Shown piece after piece: positions 24,776 to 39,334 of a stretch of 64,000 nt of DNA. The first letter of the stretch is position 1. The number at the start of each line of letters is the position of its first letter. The position numbers and the translations under genes are program-made. The notes below the pieces were generated by a model. The model ran no database searches, was not told the origin of the DNA, and was given only the letters and a program-made list of their open reading frames with translations. Origin of the DNA: Acridotheres tristis (taxonomy: Eukaryota > Chordata > Aves > Passeriformes > Sturnidae); the NCBI GenBank assembly GCA_037013685.1, contig CM072919.1, positions 50,612,616 to 50,676,615 of the forward strand, in the 5' to 3' direction.

Positions 24776-26999
24776 AGAGTCAAGCCCTCTTATTTGTTTA
24801 CTTCTTTATCATATACATTTTTACCAAAGCAGAAGTTAGCAAATATATTACAATAATCAAGGTGTCAATTTTATTTGAGAATTTTTACAAGATTATTCTT
24901 GTCTTCTTTTAGGATAAAAAGAATACAGGATCTGTAGCATTTTGCATATGAAAGTGGAGTTAGGCTATCTCAGTCCTTACTGACAGGATAATCAAGTCCA
25001 CATAGACTCCAACTGACAAAAAAAAAAGTACCTGCTTGCATCCTGCTGGCTTGGTATCATGCTTTTACTACGCAGAAATTGGTTACCTTATCAGTACCTT
25101 TCATGGTGCTGTGCATGCAGTTGCTTCTGCAGCTGTTCACGTCTCAGCTCTCAGCTTTAAGCTCAAAAGCAGAAGCCAATACCTTTTCAGAGGAGTTGGA
25201 TGAGAGCCTGGAAAACACTGTCCCAGTTAAAAGCAGTTCCTTTCTAGTAAACTAAACTGTAATTTCCAAGTGTCTTAGTTTAATCATATTACCTGATGGA
25301 AACACTATGCAGCAGCAATAGCACTCCAACTTCATCTACAAAAAGTTCTCTTTTATTAATATATGACAAATTTCAGAATGCTACCATAATAAGGCATTAA
25401 AATTATTGGTCTCTGGCATAAGAAACCATAAATCAGTCTTTCTAAAGACCTGAATTCCCATATTAGTGAAACCAGACCTTTAAAAAACTTTTAGATCTAA
25501 GGCAACCATTCTTGGTTCTTTCTAACTTCAGTGTAGTCTCCCAAGCACAGAAAAAACTCAAATAAATATCTAGATGGTCTCTCGTTAAAGACATTATATG
25601 GCTTCTGTCCATCTTTGGTGCCTAATAACCTTTTAAAAATATATATATCAAATTTTACATGAAACTCTGTAGCAGATTAAACAAAGAGACTGCCTTCTGG
25701 TTTACATAGATTCTTATGTAAAGAGGTTGTTTCACTGTATTTTTTTACATATACCTGATTCTGGTGTATATAGAATGGCATAGAGGTTTAGCTAGCATAA
25801 TATGGGTGAAGTATTCTCAGTTTTAAGAATCAAAAAAGTTCCCTGGTTGCCTTTAAAAACTATTAAATTTAGAAGAACTGAAAAAGGAATAGGTGTTTTC
25901 AGTTGAGTTATTTTTCTTAACTTTCCACCTCCCACTGCTGATCAACTATGTTTAAGATTTTCTTTTTCTGAATATTCATTTTTATTTTATTTTATCTTAA
26001 TATTATCTTAATCAAAACTCAAGAAAAGAGGGGTGGGAAAAGAAGAGAAATGTCTACCCAGGGAATATGGCTAGTTAACCCATATACAGTTAGTTTGAAT
26101 ATAGTGTAGGTTAATTGATAGATATATCAGGCACTTAGTTACACAGTTCGTTTCAATTTATGCACCTGGCCTTTCTGTCTTTATTCTCTCTGTCTCTATA
26201 TGTATAAATAGTATGTATGTATGAATATATTTACCTATGCATATGTATGAATCACGGCTACATGCTTACTGGTTATTTGTGATAGCTAGCCCAGAGAAAA
26301 AGCAATATATAGAGTATGAATATAGAGCAACAGCACTCAGTGAGCACCTGTACTGTCTTGGGACTGGTGGGTGAATCTCCCTCCTTCAGACTGCAGTTTA
26401 CACGAATCAATTATTTTGGTTTTGGTCTTACTGACCCTTGCCACTCTTATGCCCCACTTCTTCCTCTTCATACACCAAATGCTGGTTCCATGATATTCCA
26501 TGATATATATTCAATATATGGAATATTCAATATTCCATGATTTCTCTCCTTTGATGGTCAGCAGTGGGCCACTGTTGACTTGTTTGTAGCCTAGGGCCTC
26601 CTATATCATGCTGTTCCTGGCTTTACAAAGTCCACTAGGACCCATTTTTATTCTGGCATAAGAGATAGCTCATTCTACAAAGAACTACATACTATTATTG
26701 TATGTATTTTTAACAGTGTATATTACATAATCAGATGCATATCACTAGAACTTAGACAAACTTTCCCTATTACTCTTCTTTATAATGAAAGTATCAGGCA
26801 AAGATTGTTTAGGTAAAAAAATGAGAAAGATACTGGAGTGAAGTTTTCTTGAGTTTTTATCTCAATTTAAGCTTTTTGGCCACTGAAGGGAGCTCTTCTG
26901 ACTTTTCATAATCTAATGCATATTTGCAAAGAAAATCAGTAGCTAATTTTAGTTAAACTTACCAATGTAGTTAGCTAAACCATCCATCTACAGACAAAA
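24776..26999. other. AT-rich unique DNA
   Basis: No gene or dispersed repeat was recognised. A TATG-type simple repeat occurs at about 26205-26255. An AT-rich imperfect hairpin with arms ATATTCCAT and ATGGAATAT lies at 26493-26526, with an extra copy of TATTCCATGAT at 26531. Confidence 0.5.
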
Positions 27000-27006
27000 A
27001 CATTTC

Positions 27007-27151
27007 ATATATATATATATGTATATATATGTATGTATGTATGTGTATATATATCTTTATCTATATAGGTGTATATATATATATACACATTTATGTATAT
27101 ATATATATAAACATTTCATATATATATATACACATATATATATATATGTAT
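27007..27151. repeat. TA/TATG-rich microsatellite
   Basis: Runs of (TA)n are broken by TATG, TATC and TACAC variants. The flanking motif ACATTTCATATATATATA occurs at both 26999 and 27112, so part of the array has been duplicated. Being almost self-complementary it could extrude as a cruciform. The plus-strand frame starting at 27019 is Tyr/Ile-rich array sequence. Confidence 0.92.
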
Positions 27152-28277
27152 CATCACACATCCTGAACAGATTTTTTGTTGAGATTTATGATTTGTTTTT
27201 GATTTTAAAAATTGTTAAGGGCTTCTATTTTAGCCTCTGCTTTAATAAAACTGATGTTTTCACTTTGGCAAGGAGAAAGTGGTATTGTAATAAATGGCTG
27301 TAATTGCTCTGACTATTATTAGTTAGTAGAACAGTGGTAAAGTATTCCTTAATTTATCATCGTACTGCAAGCAGTCACTATGAAGACCCTATTGTTACAA
27401 GTAAGAAAAAACTTTGAAGTGGAAAAAGCTGCTGCTCTGTATCACTACCATTGACCAGTTCCCTGGATACACTTAGGTACACCTGACTAAAGCTTTCATT
27501 GGAAAATGGATTGCTTCAAGTAACTCAGAAGGCCTAATATATAGTCTACCTCATTTATTTTTCAAAGATAGTGGAGCCAGTCATCCCAGCAAAGTGGCAA
27601 CATTTTTCTCTCTACACACAGGGAAAAAAAGACTTCTTAGCAAGCTCTGCTGGTACTGTACTGAATATAATCAGCCTGCTTTTCCTTCACCCAGAAAGCA
27701 GAGTAGGGAAAACCTATGGCCCAGTTTATTTTATCTATCCTGTTGTCTCATGATCTTTTCCCTCCAAAATATGTTGGCTCCCTGAAGAGGAAGATACATC
27801 TAATACCTTAAAGCTGGAATAGTTTGAAAGAACTGGAGAAATGGGACAGAGACAGGCATAGTACAGAAAAAGGTCTTGGTACAATATATATGTTAGCATG
27901 CATTAAAACTGTATGAATATTATAGGCTGGCTGGAAAATTTTTAAAATTATAATTATATATATTAAATATATATATTATATATTATGTTAATATTATGCA
28001 TGAAAAACAACCACTATAATTATTATTTTAAGAAAAGCTCCACTTTAGTTCTTATTTTCTTCTCAATCCTGAAGAATATGCATACAGAAGACCCCACTCT
28101 ATTACACAAAAAATGTGCTTTGCATTCACACCACTATCTCCTCTCAGTGGAATTCACCTTTAAATATTGACTCAGAAAAACATGGAATTCCATTTACCAT
28201 GCTTTATTGACTTCCTAAATATGTCGGTATATGATTAAAATTAATTTAGCTGTGGTGGTTTGGCTTGGTTTGGTATG
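27152..28277. other. AT-rich unique DNA
   Basis: No gene or dispersed repeat was recognised; an (AT)-rich patch lies at about 27945-27985. Confidence 0.5.
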
Positions 28278-28298
28278 CTTTGCTTTGCTTTGCTTTGA
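28278..28298. repeat. Short (TTTGC)n microsatellite
   Basis: Four copies of a GCTTT/TTTGC pentamer follow a related TTGGT-rich lead-in at 28259-28277. Confidence 0.85.
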
Positions 28299-28953
28299 TT
28301 CTGTTTTTTCTGAATCTGAAACTTATTTTGTATTCATTCATTAGAATAGCAGTAATGTGTAGGGAAGGATTTTCAAAATATATATGCTATTAGTGATGCA
28401 CTTCTGTCTTCAGCTCAAGCTCTGATAACACCTCTCATTTTCTCCTGGTGGGACAAAAGCAGAAGAAATTACACACCATAACTGACTGACATTGTAATTG
28501 AAATTCAATGAACAATTCTGTTGGCAATACGTAGACAGGAATAGACTCTGGCTCACTCACTTTTAACTGTGCTGATGCTTTGTCAGACTAATCAGAGTTG
28601 CCTTTTAGAAATGAAGACCAGCTCATAATAGAAGTCCAAGGACACAGTTCTGTCAAATATGACACTACAGTCACCAAAGAGACTGTTCACTATACAAATA
28701 TGCTTTAAAACAGTCTTTTACTCCTATTGAGTCCTGGGGCTATTCCATAAAACCAGGGATTTTACTGTATACATATTTCTGAGTATGTTTTGTTAGAATT
28801 ATGACTGTATAGTGAGGCTTCTGTGAAGAGCTTGGAGAAAATAGTGCTATGTTGCAGCTGGCCCAACAGCTGCTGTATATGCTTATCTCAAGAGCCTATA
28901 TTTTCAAGTACATATTTTCAATGGTGTTTTGTAATAAATCATTTTCTCACTAG

Positions 28954-28981
28954 TTTTAATACCTTATTAAAGGTATTAAAA
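28954..28981. repeat. Perfect inverted repeat, 12-bp arms, 4-bp loop
   Basis: TTTTAATACCTT and AAGGTATTAAAA are exact reverse complements around an ATTA loop. It is AT-rich, so some of the symmetry could be chance, but 12 paired bases without a mismatch is notable. No pre-miRNA-like longer stem is visible. Confidence 0.85.
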
Positions 28982-31900
28982 TACATTAGCACTTTCAAAT
29001 CCATTATCATGCAGTGTTTTTCAAAAATTTTGGAGAATACTTGAAATGTAAAATAAATAGGGATCTTACTACAGATGTCCTTAGGCATTCATTCTGTGAC
29101 ATACTCAATACTACAAGAAAAATCATATGAGACAGATGGTTTCCACTGCTAAACTAGAAGCTGAATCTTCTAGGTACTTTTAAAATTAATTTTACATTTT
29201 AATGTTTTTCTACTTTGTCTTTGCTATTAAAATCCTTCTGTCCCATAACCAGTGAAATGCCTAAGTAAAGCACTTTCATCTGCAAATTGAAAAAATTAAG
29301 AAATGTAAATCTCAATGGAAATAATGGAAATGAAACAGCATTAGGGGTGTTCTTTCTCCTGTAAAGAAAAAAAAAGTGTGAATTAAAGCTAAATCTGAAC
29401 TGATATGATTTCTTACTTCTAAGAAAACTGTAAGTCTAACAAAGGTCTTCTACTTATTATTTTAATTTTCATATCGATTTTGAAAATACAAAAAAGGTAC
29501 AAATAAAGTATACCTTTCACCAATTTGGTTTCTTAATAAATAATTTAATTTTATTTCTTCTTATTAATGGCATTCATAAAACTAATACTGACTAAGAAAC
29601 AAGCTAATACAGTATGGAATGGAGAATTAACAACTACCTTTTTCTGATGATAAAAAAAGGGAGTCTCCATGTAGCAGACATGATTTTCTAAGATAGATAA
29701 CCACTTGGGAAAAACTGAGAGATTGCTAGAGAGTTAGGAGAAGTCACCAAAAATAAAAAGAAAAAAGGAGAAGGATCACCAAGAAATCTTACAAATAGGT
29801 ATTTTGTGTAGTTAATTTCCTACAGAAAGTACCATAAATGCCTGTTTTGCACTCCATTCTTCTCAAGTGCTTTAGAAACACATTTGAGTTTCAGAACGGT
29901 GGTTTTTTTTCTGGACTGTTTTCAGCATCCTTGGTGTAAAGCAGAGTATAGAACAGATAATTTGTGGGTTTGTTTTATTATTTGATTAGACCATATGCAT
30001 GAATAGCAATTCTGAGGACGTCAGCAATGATATCTTGAAAAGCAGTTAAAAAAATTAATTTTGGCATCTTTTTGTATTAAAACACAGAGGTGATTAGATG
30101 GAATTAAGATAAAGGACTTTACCAGAATACCAGAAGAGACAGAATATTTACCTACAACAACAAAAGAAGGGGAAAAAGCATAATCTGTAATTTTGTACTT
30201 ATATTTCCATAACAAAAAACTTCATGGGACTTCTTCCTCTCTTTCATGCATAGAAATATCTTGCTAGGCCAATGGTCTTCCTGTAAAAATCAGAAAACTA
30301 TCTCAGTAAATATCTGACCGTTAGATAGAAATAATTGTACCAATGTTATTACATTCAATATTACACCAAGAGACCTCTTCCTACAGAATGGAAAAAAACC
30401 TGTTAAAATAACTGCATTGTAATTTTGTAATGTTTTGGAGGAGTGAAGCTGGAGGACTTGGATTTATTTTTGATTTTATTAAAAAGTAGAGGAAAATACA
30501 ATCAAATGCTATATATTAAATGATTGATGCTTTTCCCCTTTCATTTTTATTCCTAAGCTCATAATAATAAGAAATGTTGAAGAAGTTTTTGTAAGATATT
30601 TCAATAATAAAGCTATTTCAGTAATTATTTTAATGTTGATTTATGCTCACACATAAAATTATGCGTCTATCACAACTAGTGTGCTTGTGTACCCCAGCAG
30701 TACTTCCATTCCAAGGATACTGCTACAAGTTCTTCAGAATGATAGAAAAGGGTAGTGAAAAGTAATCCTTGATAATTTTTGCAAGTTCTGAAGGTTAAAT
30801 CCTGTTAATTGAAGGCCTATGGCTACCTACCTTGAAGATCTGTGCCTGAGGTTTTGCTAAAATTCTTGAAAGGGACTCAGTCTTGCTGAGTTCTTAATCC
30901 TTGCATTCCTGGTGCTCCATTATTCCCACCCTCGAGTGTTGAAGACCATTGACATAGTGCATAGCATGATCTTTTAAGCAGCCAAATCATTGATTTTGTG
31001 AAAACTTTATGTCCCCTGGACACAAAGCTATGTGTAAAGCATATAACTCATTAAAGCAAAACAAACTAAGAAAAGCTGAAATGGAAACAATCAGTTGTTC
31101 TTCTCCACAGTAATACACAATCAAGCACTATTCTAGAGCTGAAAAAGTACCAATCTGTTGAATGTCCATCATTGCAAATAGGCTAAATCCTCATCAAATC
31201 TATGCCTAATGAAAGTCCTCGTTATGTATATATTCTTATTTTTTAAATGTGTATTTCTCTATTTTTATATTCAGAGAAAATAATACATGCAATACATACA
31301 CTTCTGTGGATGATTATGCACTGGCAAGGCATGCTGAGTCTACTGTAATTACTAAGGATGCCCTTGGTGTTTTAATATAAAGAAACTTAAACTACACTAT
31401 CTGTAGTTCAGAGTAGTTCTTTTTCAGACTTTTTTTTAATAAATACAGTAATAAAATTCGATTATATTTTAATGGGCATGTAACAGTAAAGTGCATACGC
31501 TGAACATGATTCATGTGTCCTTACCAAAATGAGATTCCCTCCTGTGGTTTCTTCCTTGTTCTTTCTTCCCTTTAAACTAACAACATAATGATGTGACTGT
31601 GGTGGAAGATGAGACTATAACACATGCCTGTCCAAAGGCTGTGTCATTCATCAGTAAGGCACATAAAAATGCCAGAGAATCTCAATAAAATTTTACTTTG
31701 GGATGACAGAACATGTTTTGCACTACATGAGCTTTGGATTCTAGTAATTTTTTCAGATCACAGATATCACTCATATAGTGAATTCTTTTTATCCTGAAGG
31801 ATCACACTCTGATTACATATAAAGCATTGTCTAAATATCCATTGTGCAATACAGCAGTTATTTTAACATCACAGTTGCACATTTTTTGAAAAGAAAATAG

Positions 31901-32970
31901 AAAAATATAATAGAAATTGAAATCACAGAATAAATTTAGAGAAACTATCGGCAATTTCCTTTTCTTCTTTACAAATATAGATGTATGTCGTTTTAATGAT
32001 ACTTAGAAAATGGCAAGGATTTCAAGTTTTCCTATCTCAAAAAGTTCAGATCTGTGAAAGAGCCTCTTTCATGCAAAACACTGAGAGGGATATAGACAAA
32101 GGATTTCGCTCAAGAAGCAAAGTGCTAATGAAATTAATAGCATTTTGCATATGCTAATCTCCAGAAGTTCTAATGGAAATAAAAAAAATATTTTTCTAGA
32201 CATTGCTTGTTTCTCCTTAAAGTACTCCTGCTGAGTAACCATCTACATTATCTGATCTCTCGCTTTTGGCCAACAAAAGTTATAAGTAATATTTTAATAG
32301 TCACTAACGTATCTTTGAAGCTCGCATAACAGAAATAATGGCTTAGTTTGAGACATTAAGCTGTCACAGCATTAGGGGTGATTTATTATTTGGAACTTAG
32401 ATGTTAAAGCAAAAAAATCTGCTGAATTCATGAAAATGTGAGTATTCTGAGTGCATACACCTTTTGTTCATTCATGCTTCAAGATTTCTGTTTTATAAAA
32501 TCTGCTTTGTATATCAACATTTATCTAAACAATAGATAAGGAAATACTGATTTTAAGTCAGAAAAGCCTGAAACATAAAACTTGTCGAAGCATGAAGTTT
32601 AAATTAATTTGGAGATTCACAAATGTTCACACATCAGGGATCGCAGCAATATTCTCTCTTTTATTTTTTTTATCAATAAAATTACTCAATACCATAATGC
32701 TCTCATGAAAACAAGGTCAGATTTGAAGAAATGCTTGAAGACATTGTTTGTCATGTGGGAAGGTCCATACTTCTGGCTTGCTTGGGTTGCCAGGAGCTGA
32801 GAAAAGTGAGAGTGAAAAGGTCATAGGGAAATTCTTCCTCCTCAACAGGAAACAGTTGCACAGTGCCCATTTAACCCTTACATGTACTTGTTGCCCTCTG
32901 ACGGCATTAGAAAAATTTTAGTATGCTTTTTTTGCAATATTCTGTCACATTACTGGAGGAAAAAATGACC

Positions 32971-33060
32971 AAAAAAAAAACCCTAAAAAACCAAACAAAA
33001 CAACAACAAGAAAAAATATCCCCACTAACCAAAGAAAACACCAAAAGAAAAAGGAAAAGG
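32971..33060. repeat. A-rich low-complexity tract
   Basis: About 90 bases almost lacking T on the plus strand, made of A-runs broken by CC, CAA and G. It resembles an old poly(A) or A-rich satellite-like tract. No retrogene is recognisable immediately upstream. Confidence 0.8.
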
Positions 33061-34839
33061 GAAGCATCTTTTGGAGGGGAGTGGTAAGACAGACTTTGAA
33101 TGTTTCAGAAACGGCCCTAGATATTTAATTTCACATGATGTTTACCTTTTTACAGAACATTTTCTGTACAGTCAAGAAATTAAAATTAAGACCTTGTAGT
33201 CCGAGAATAATTAAAATATTTTCAATAATATACAGTAGGGAAAGAATCGTCAATTTTCTATGTAAAGTTAAAAGGACAAAGGTCTACAAAGGGAACCTTT
33301 GACAATTAAAGGAATCTTGAACATTAAAGACAAAGACGTAGTCTTTTTTTTCCCAAATACTGTTCTGTCTTAAACACAAAAAGCATGTGTTTTGCAATGA
33401 AAAATCTTCCTAGTACCATAAAAATGTTTAACTAAGGTATAGCACTAATTAGATGGATTTAGATACTTTTTTATTCACATAAGTTTTCACGAAAGTGCAA
33501 AGCATGACAACAATAACCTGTCTTCAAATCCATTATAGCGCATTTCTTTCTATAGAGACAAAATCTTGCATGGCATCAAAACAGTCTTGAAGAAACAATG
33601 CTGACAACTTTAAAGGAGTCACTATAATTCACATCTTTAAAAAAGCAGCATTGATTTAATAAGAAATTAAGAATTTTATTTATAATATCCCACTGTTCGT
33701 AAAGCAGGCTCTTTAATTGAAAAGAGGTTTCTAATATCGCTTTCTAGTAGAAACATTAAAATATGCCACTGTATTTATGTGTATCAGCCATCAGTTTCTA
33801 GGTAATACAGAACTTTAAAAATGTAAGAACCTTTCATAAAATACTTCTCTAACGTGTTCAGCAGGGTTGAGTTACTTGCAGAAGATGTGAAAACATTATG
33901 TATATGCCTAAGAAGTATTCTTTTCTCATGAAAACTGCCTGATTGTCTTTTCTTATCACAACTGAAAAGATAATGTCCTTGCACATACACTCTAGTTATT
34001 AAAATGGTGAATTTTTACCAACTGAACAATGGCTAAAAATTATCTGTGTGCACTAATGTTTACAGTATTTAGGTATTTAGGGTGATGGTAAAGGGATATT
34101 GTCAGTACAGGAAAATATTTAATCCAATTAAATCCAATAAACATAAATAGATTTTCTATAAAAGATATTGAATTATATTATTTTTATAATTATTTAAATT
34201 GCTTCTCAGATCTAACACTGACTCCAAGGACTAATTCCTTTACATTGCACTGCAATGATTCTGTGAGTTACAACTTTGAAATTCACTCAGTTTTCACAAG
34301 TACATGATTTTACTTATTGAAAGAATTCTTTTTTATGCTTTTAGAAACATGCTGGTCAGTGTCATCTATTTCAGTAGGTAACACTATATTTGTAAACAGC
34401 CTCCTGTGGTTAGATGCACAGTATAAGGGTGCAGGCATGTGTGATCATGTACACTTGCACATATGTTCTTTCTCTACTTATACTGTAATGAAAACCTGTA
34501 ACCCAAATGTGCTCATAAAAACGGTTAGAGAAAGGAAAACATTCTTATCAGCTGGAAAAATATCTGTGAATTGGCTGCCAACTGTATGTACTACGCATTA
34601 GAGGAGCAGCAATTGCCCAATTTTTTAGCTTAAGATAGCATATTGATGGTAACTCCTAATGTTTTTTGATGCAACATCATATTGAGTAAATTTCTAGTGG
34701 ATCAGTAACATTACCACTGTTTAAAGGCAAGATATTTGATTTAAAAGTAGATGCATTTTTACAGGGATTTTGGAAAATGTTAATGAGTTGCAATTTCAAA
34801 CATAAATTTCTTTGAACTGTATCTTTCCAGCAATATTGA

Positions 34840-34975
<136 letters not shown>

Positions 34976-37900
34976 ATATCCAGCCATTTCAGTTTACTGC
35001 TCACTAGTGTTGATGTTGGCTGCAGTCTTTAGCTCCGCTGCAATTGTATTTTTAAAGTGATAGATTTCACTAGCAGTGCTATTACAACCACAGAATGATA
35101 GGAATAATTTTAAAATGTGATGAAACGATTTTCTTATCTTGCTTAATGACAATGTTGCCTATGCAGTGTGCCAAATTACCATTAAGGGATATTTTAAATC
35201 ACTTCAATAAATCTTAAAATGATTTTCAGATATCACTTAATGCTTTCCAGTTGACATAACAAATGAACCATTTCAGATTTCATTGAAAGCTCTTTAGTAT
35301 ATGTCATCAGTCTGTTTTGGAAGACTTTCAAAATGTGACAAATTGCAGTAAATCATATTGAGACACCCCAGCAGCATTTATACAATTCTAAAGTATTATG
35401 AGAGCTTTGTAAATCATTGTAGATTGCATATCAACTTGTGGTTTTGTCACATAACAGAAGCAACAGAAATAAAAATCTGACTTGGTGAAACATTCCCTTT
35501 TCCATCATGTCATTTTGTTTTACAGTTTTTTGTGTTGACATATTTTGAATCTGCAATGATGAGACGAGCTAGTGTCAAAATTAGTTTGTTCAAAATTTGT
35601 ATGCAATGACGTGATATCAGAGTCCTCATGAAAGAACTGACCACATTATTATTACCTATAGAACAATGGTGGCCGTCTTAGACTAACTATGGTTAAGATG
35701 TGGAAAATGCTTTTTAAAATTATGTAGCTTGTGAAAACTGTTAAAAAACATTTATCATGGACAAAATATAAAAACTGCTGTAATTCGTATTTTTTCATCT
35801 ATACAGCATATGCAATATAGACTGAGATGTATTTTTTCACCTTGAGAATTTTTTTTAAAGGATGCACTAAAAATATTACAAAATGTGATCTAATTATTTT
35901 TACTAGGCCTGCAAAATAAAAATACAATAAAGCATAATAAATAACAAACCTAGGATTACCACTCAAATTATTGTGTTGACATTCACTAATATTACTCACT
36001 TTAAAAAAAAAGTTTTCTGGGTCTATTTTTATTTCATCATCTGCCCACAATTGAATATCTATGTTTCTCTTTTCTTGAACTGAATGTCTGATTCAAAGGT
36101 CAAAACTGATTGAATCTTATTCATGTCACTTCACTGATGGCAGTGCTAATAAAGAACCAATTGTGAATTTTTTTTTCCTGAAAACTTTATGGGTATCTAT
36201 GGAAACAGATACTACTTCTTCCAGACTCCAAAGTGTCTCATCAGATAGGGAAATATTCATATTGAAAACCATTAGCAAAGACAAAATAGTAGAACACAGA
36301 CAATACAAAATAATGTACATATTTATGTAACCATTTCATGATCAGAGAAGCCTGATGGTGTAGTAATACCATAGTAAGCATAGGATGCTCAAACCTCCAC
36401 AGAGCAGAAATGGCAAGTACAACACACACATACAATGTGTGATAGATAAGCTTTCTTGTACAGCTCTACCAGTGTATTTAATTTCTGACCTGTGAAGCCT
36501 TGCTTTTCTGGTCCTAGGACTCTCAGGAGCACAGATTATCAGTCATGCAGAAATGTATTCTGATTTTGTGATATAGACAAATGTTCACTGAAGATTAAAT
36601 TAAGAACCAAACTCACTGCATGTGTGACCTAGTACAAATGTTAACACAAATTGCTAGTGGAGAAAAGCTGAAGCACTGAACCACCATGACATCTACTTTT
36701 AAAATGTCTGGGGCTGTGTTTTCAATTAACTTTCCTCTTTTGCTAATCTCTGTTAGCAAAATCTGGGAAGCTATGTCTGCCAGCGTTTTTAACAGGACAT
36801 ATCATAGGTAAGAATGAGTACAGAAAAGGAAAAAGGCTCACGATTTTTGTTCTATGCCTCAGAGAGTGACTCTTGCCTCTTAAAGAAAAAAAAGGTCTTC
36901 CAGGTTACTTTATCATCATAGACACCTTGCTATCCTGTATGAACCAAATATTTTCTGACATCTATGATTTAGGGAAAAAAAAAAAAGTGTTGAATTCAAC
37001 TTCCATCAAAGTGTTTCATTAGGCTAGAAGAAGAGTAGTATGTTTGCTCCCCACAGTGAGCATTGTACCATAAAAACTACTATGAGAGATAGGGAAGCCA
37101 TCAGGCCAACAGCTGCTTTTAAGAATCTCCCAGTAGTGTTATCAAGTGGGAGTGGGGAAAGCATGGGCAAATGATCTTGCATTAAAAGATCCATCAAATT
37201 TGTGTGAAAAAAAGGAACATGAAAGTGGTGTAAGGAAAGCAATTTTATTGTTCCAGTAAGTTGCTTAAAAGCTAAAAATCTGTGATGCCAGGCTTATCTA
37301 AACAAGCAGAAAGTTTCAGCATGGACCATATACATACATTTTACTTACAGTCATTACACATACCGGCTGTCTGCTTTTCCTTACAGTGATTAGTGTATCG
37401 CTTGTCTCTGAAAATCGCTTCTCCAGTAATTTTGTCCACTTTGTTGTAATGTCTCCTGCAGTTTCTTTTTAGGTTTCTAATGTTAGATATCCTCAGGTAG
37501 AATCCATTTAAATAAAAAATAAAAATTTTAAAAGGAGAGAGAGAGAAAAGAAACCCTCAAAAAACTAAACACTCACCCCTCCTTTGAAAAGCCAAATCAT
37601 CTGAATTCTTTAAAACAATCTGAGTTTGTCAGCTTTTTCTACTGTCTTGGAGATAAACTTCTGAAGTAAATTTTCTATGGGAAATGGAGATTTTGCCAGG
37701 ATTCTGTGTTTTTGCTTACTTGTATTCACAAAATATAACATTTATTACGCACGTAAGTGAAAGACCAAGTAATATAACATTACAGCTATCACAACCTGAA
37801 GTAGTATATATATTTTTTTTTAATAATTGGAAAAGACTAAAAGGGAAGATTTGTTTTCAAGATTAACTCTGTTTAAAATTGTAACTTTACTTTGTACAGA

Positions 37901-39334
37901 AGTAAAGAGGCTGTTAAAATTCACAATATTGTTTGGAATGAGTTGTGAACATGAGTCGGGGTAGAAAGCAGACATACATGACAGATTAGTGATTTGTATT
38001 AAAAAAGCAGAAAAAGTGTAACTGAGTCCTAAGAAAATGAGTTCCCTAAAGACACTGCCATTCTGTGTACAAAGTACTGGGACATATGAATGCTGAGAGA
38101 AAGCACAGAAGATAATACCATAAAAATATTGCGGAAATCATAGTAGGACTAATTATCAGAAATATACTTCCTAAGATTTTTATCTAGAGAAGGACAATCG
38201 CTTGACATGAAGTATCAAGGTTTTGCCTAATTTATTGTCTTCATATACAGTTACAAAAGTGACATTCCTAGAAATATGGTCCTTTTTTGTGAGCCTTTGT
38301 GCCTTTTGTGAGTCCTTTTGTAAACCACCTTTTTGTGGCTTTTTACTAAGCATGTACCATTCCTTAAGAAACACAAAATGGAGAAGTCTTTTCCCAGTAT
38401 GTTTGATTAGCTCAGAAGAGTTTGCACAAGCTGCAGAACATTATTATAGGAGAAGTTAAAACTCTGTTGGTCTTTTCATTCATTTTAAGAAACTACTATT
38501 TCTTTGGATGCCAAAAAGTGCCTGCAAAACTCCAGGAAGTGTCAAGTTACATGGTTTGAGTTTATTACCTAGGCCATGTTAATTTTAAGAGCAGGCGATA
38601 CATTAAACCAAGTTGAATTAGACACAACTAAGAATACTTCATGAATTAAGATCTTAGTCTTCATTGTTCTGTTAACTTTAATGTATTCATGTCCTGAGTG
38701 CTTATTATCTTCTGCCAAATTATAAACAAACCACTTTTAAGCAATCAAGCAATCAGACAAATAAATGGGACTATGTCTCTTCCTAAAGCAAGCTTCAGGA
38801 AGAAAGCTGAATTTTGCAATGTGTGCAAAATATTTAAAAATGAAAACATTTCTTTGAGAATTTTTGACAAATGTGAGGTTTGAAATAGAAATCTGATACA
38901 TGGCAAGAGTCTGGCAGGAGTGAAGGAATCATAGGTGATTTTTCTGCTACTTGTTTTACTTATCTCCTCCAGCTCTTGAAAATTTAAGTTTTCCACTTTT
39001 TCTTCAGAATCAAATACACTTGCTAACAAAATTTCTATGTGTCTTATCTGAATTGAGTATGTTTTAGGATGTGGACACAACTTCAAAAACCAAAGTGCTC
39101 ATATGCTTATGAGCTTGGTCTAGTCTCAGAAAATTAACAGTTTTAAGGAAAATACTTGGTTTCTTTTATATTTTCTTATTTTCTTATCCCCTAGCAATGA
39201 GTTAGAGAAAGCTCTGTTAACTTGGAGTCTCAACACAGTCTCACCTATAATGAGTCTCACAGTCCACTCTTCAGCTCTGATTCTACAATGTTTTAGCATA
39301 ATATTTTAACTCATAAAACTCGTAAGTTTGCAGT
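34976..39334. other. AT-rich unique DNA
   Basis: No confirmed gene or repeat was found. It includes the weak candidate exon at 37349-37491, described separately. Confidence 0.5.
37349..37491 (-). other. Candidate internal exon, unproven
   Basis: On the minus strand, 143 bp stay open in one frame. On the 3' side they end at an excellent splice-donor sequence (ACT|GTAAGTAA at 37349/37348). On the 5' side they follow a pyrimidine-rich tract and CCTGAG (37492-37497). The peptide would be basic and Cys-containing, with segments such as NCRRHYNKVDKITGEAIF and NHCKEKQTAGMCND. Four CpGs fall within about 100 bp, in a region where CpG is rare. I do not recognise a family. Against it: open frames of this length are expected by chance in 64 kb, and no second exon was found. 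Confidence 0.2.

Larger units (their letters stand above)
28299..34839. other. AT-rich unique DNA, no gene recognised
   Basis: More than 6 kb with no recognisable gene, RNA or mobile element. It contains a perfect inverted repeat at 28954-28981 and an A-rich tract at 32971-33060. Open frames are short and look random. Confidence 0.55.
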
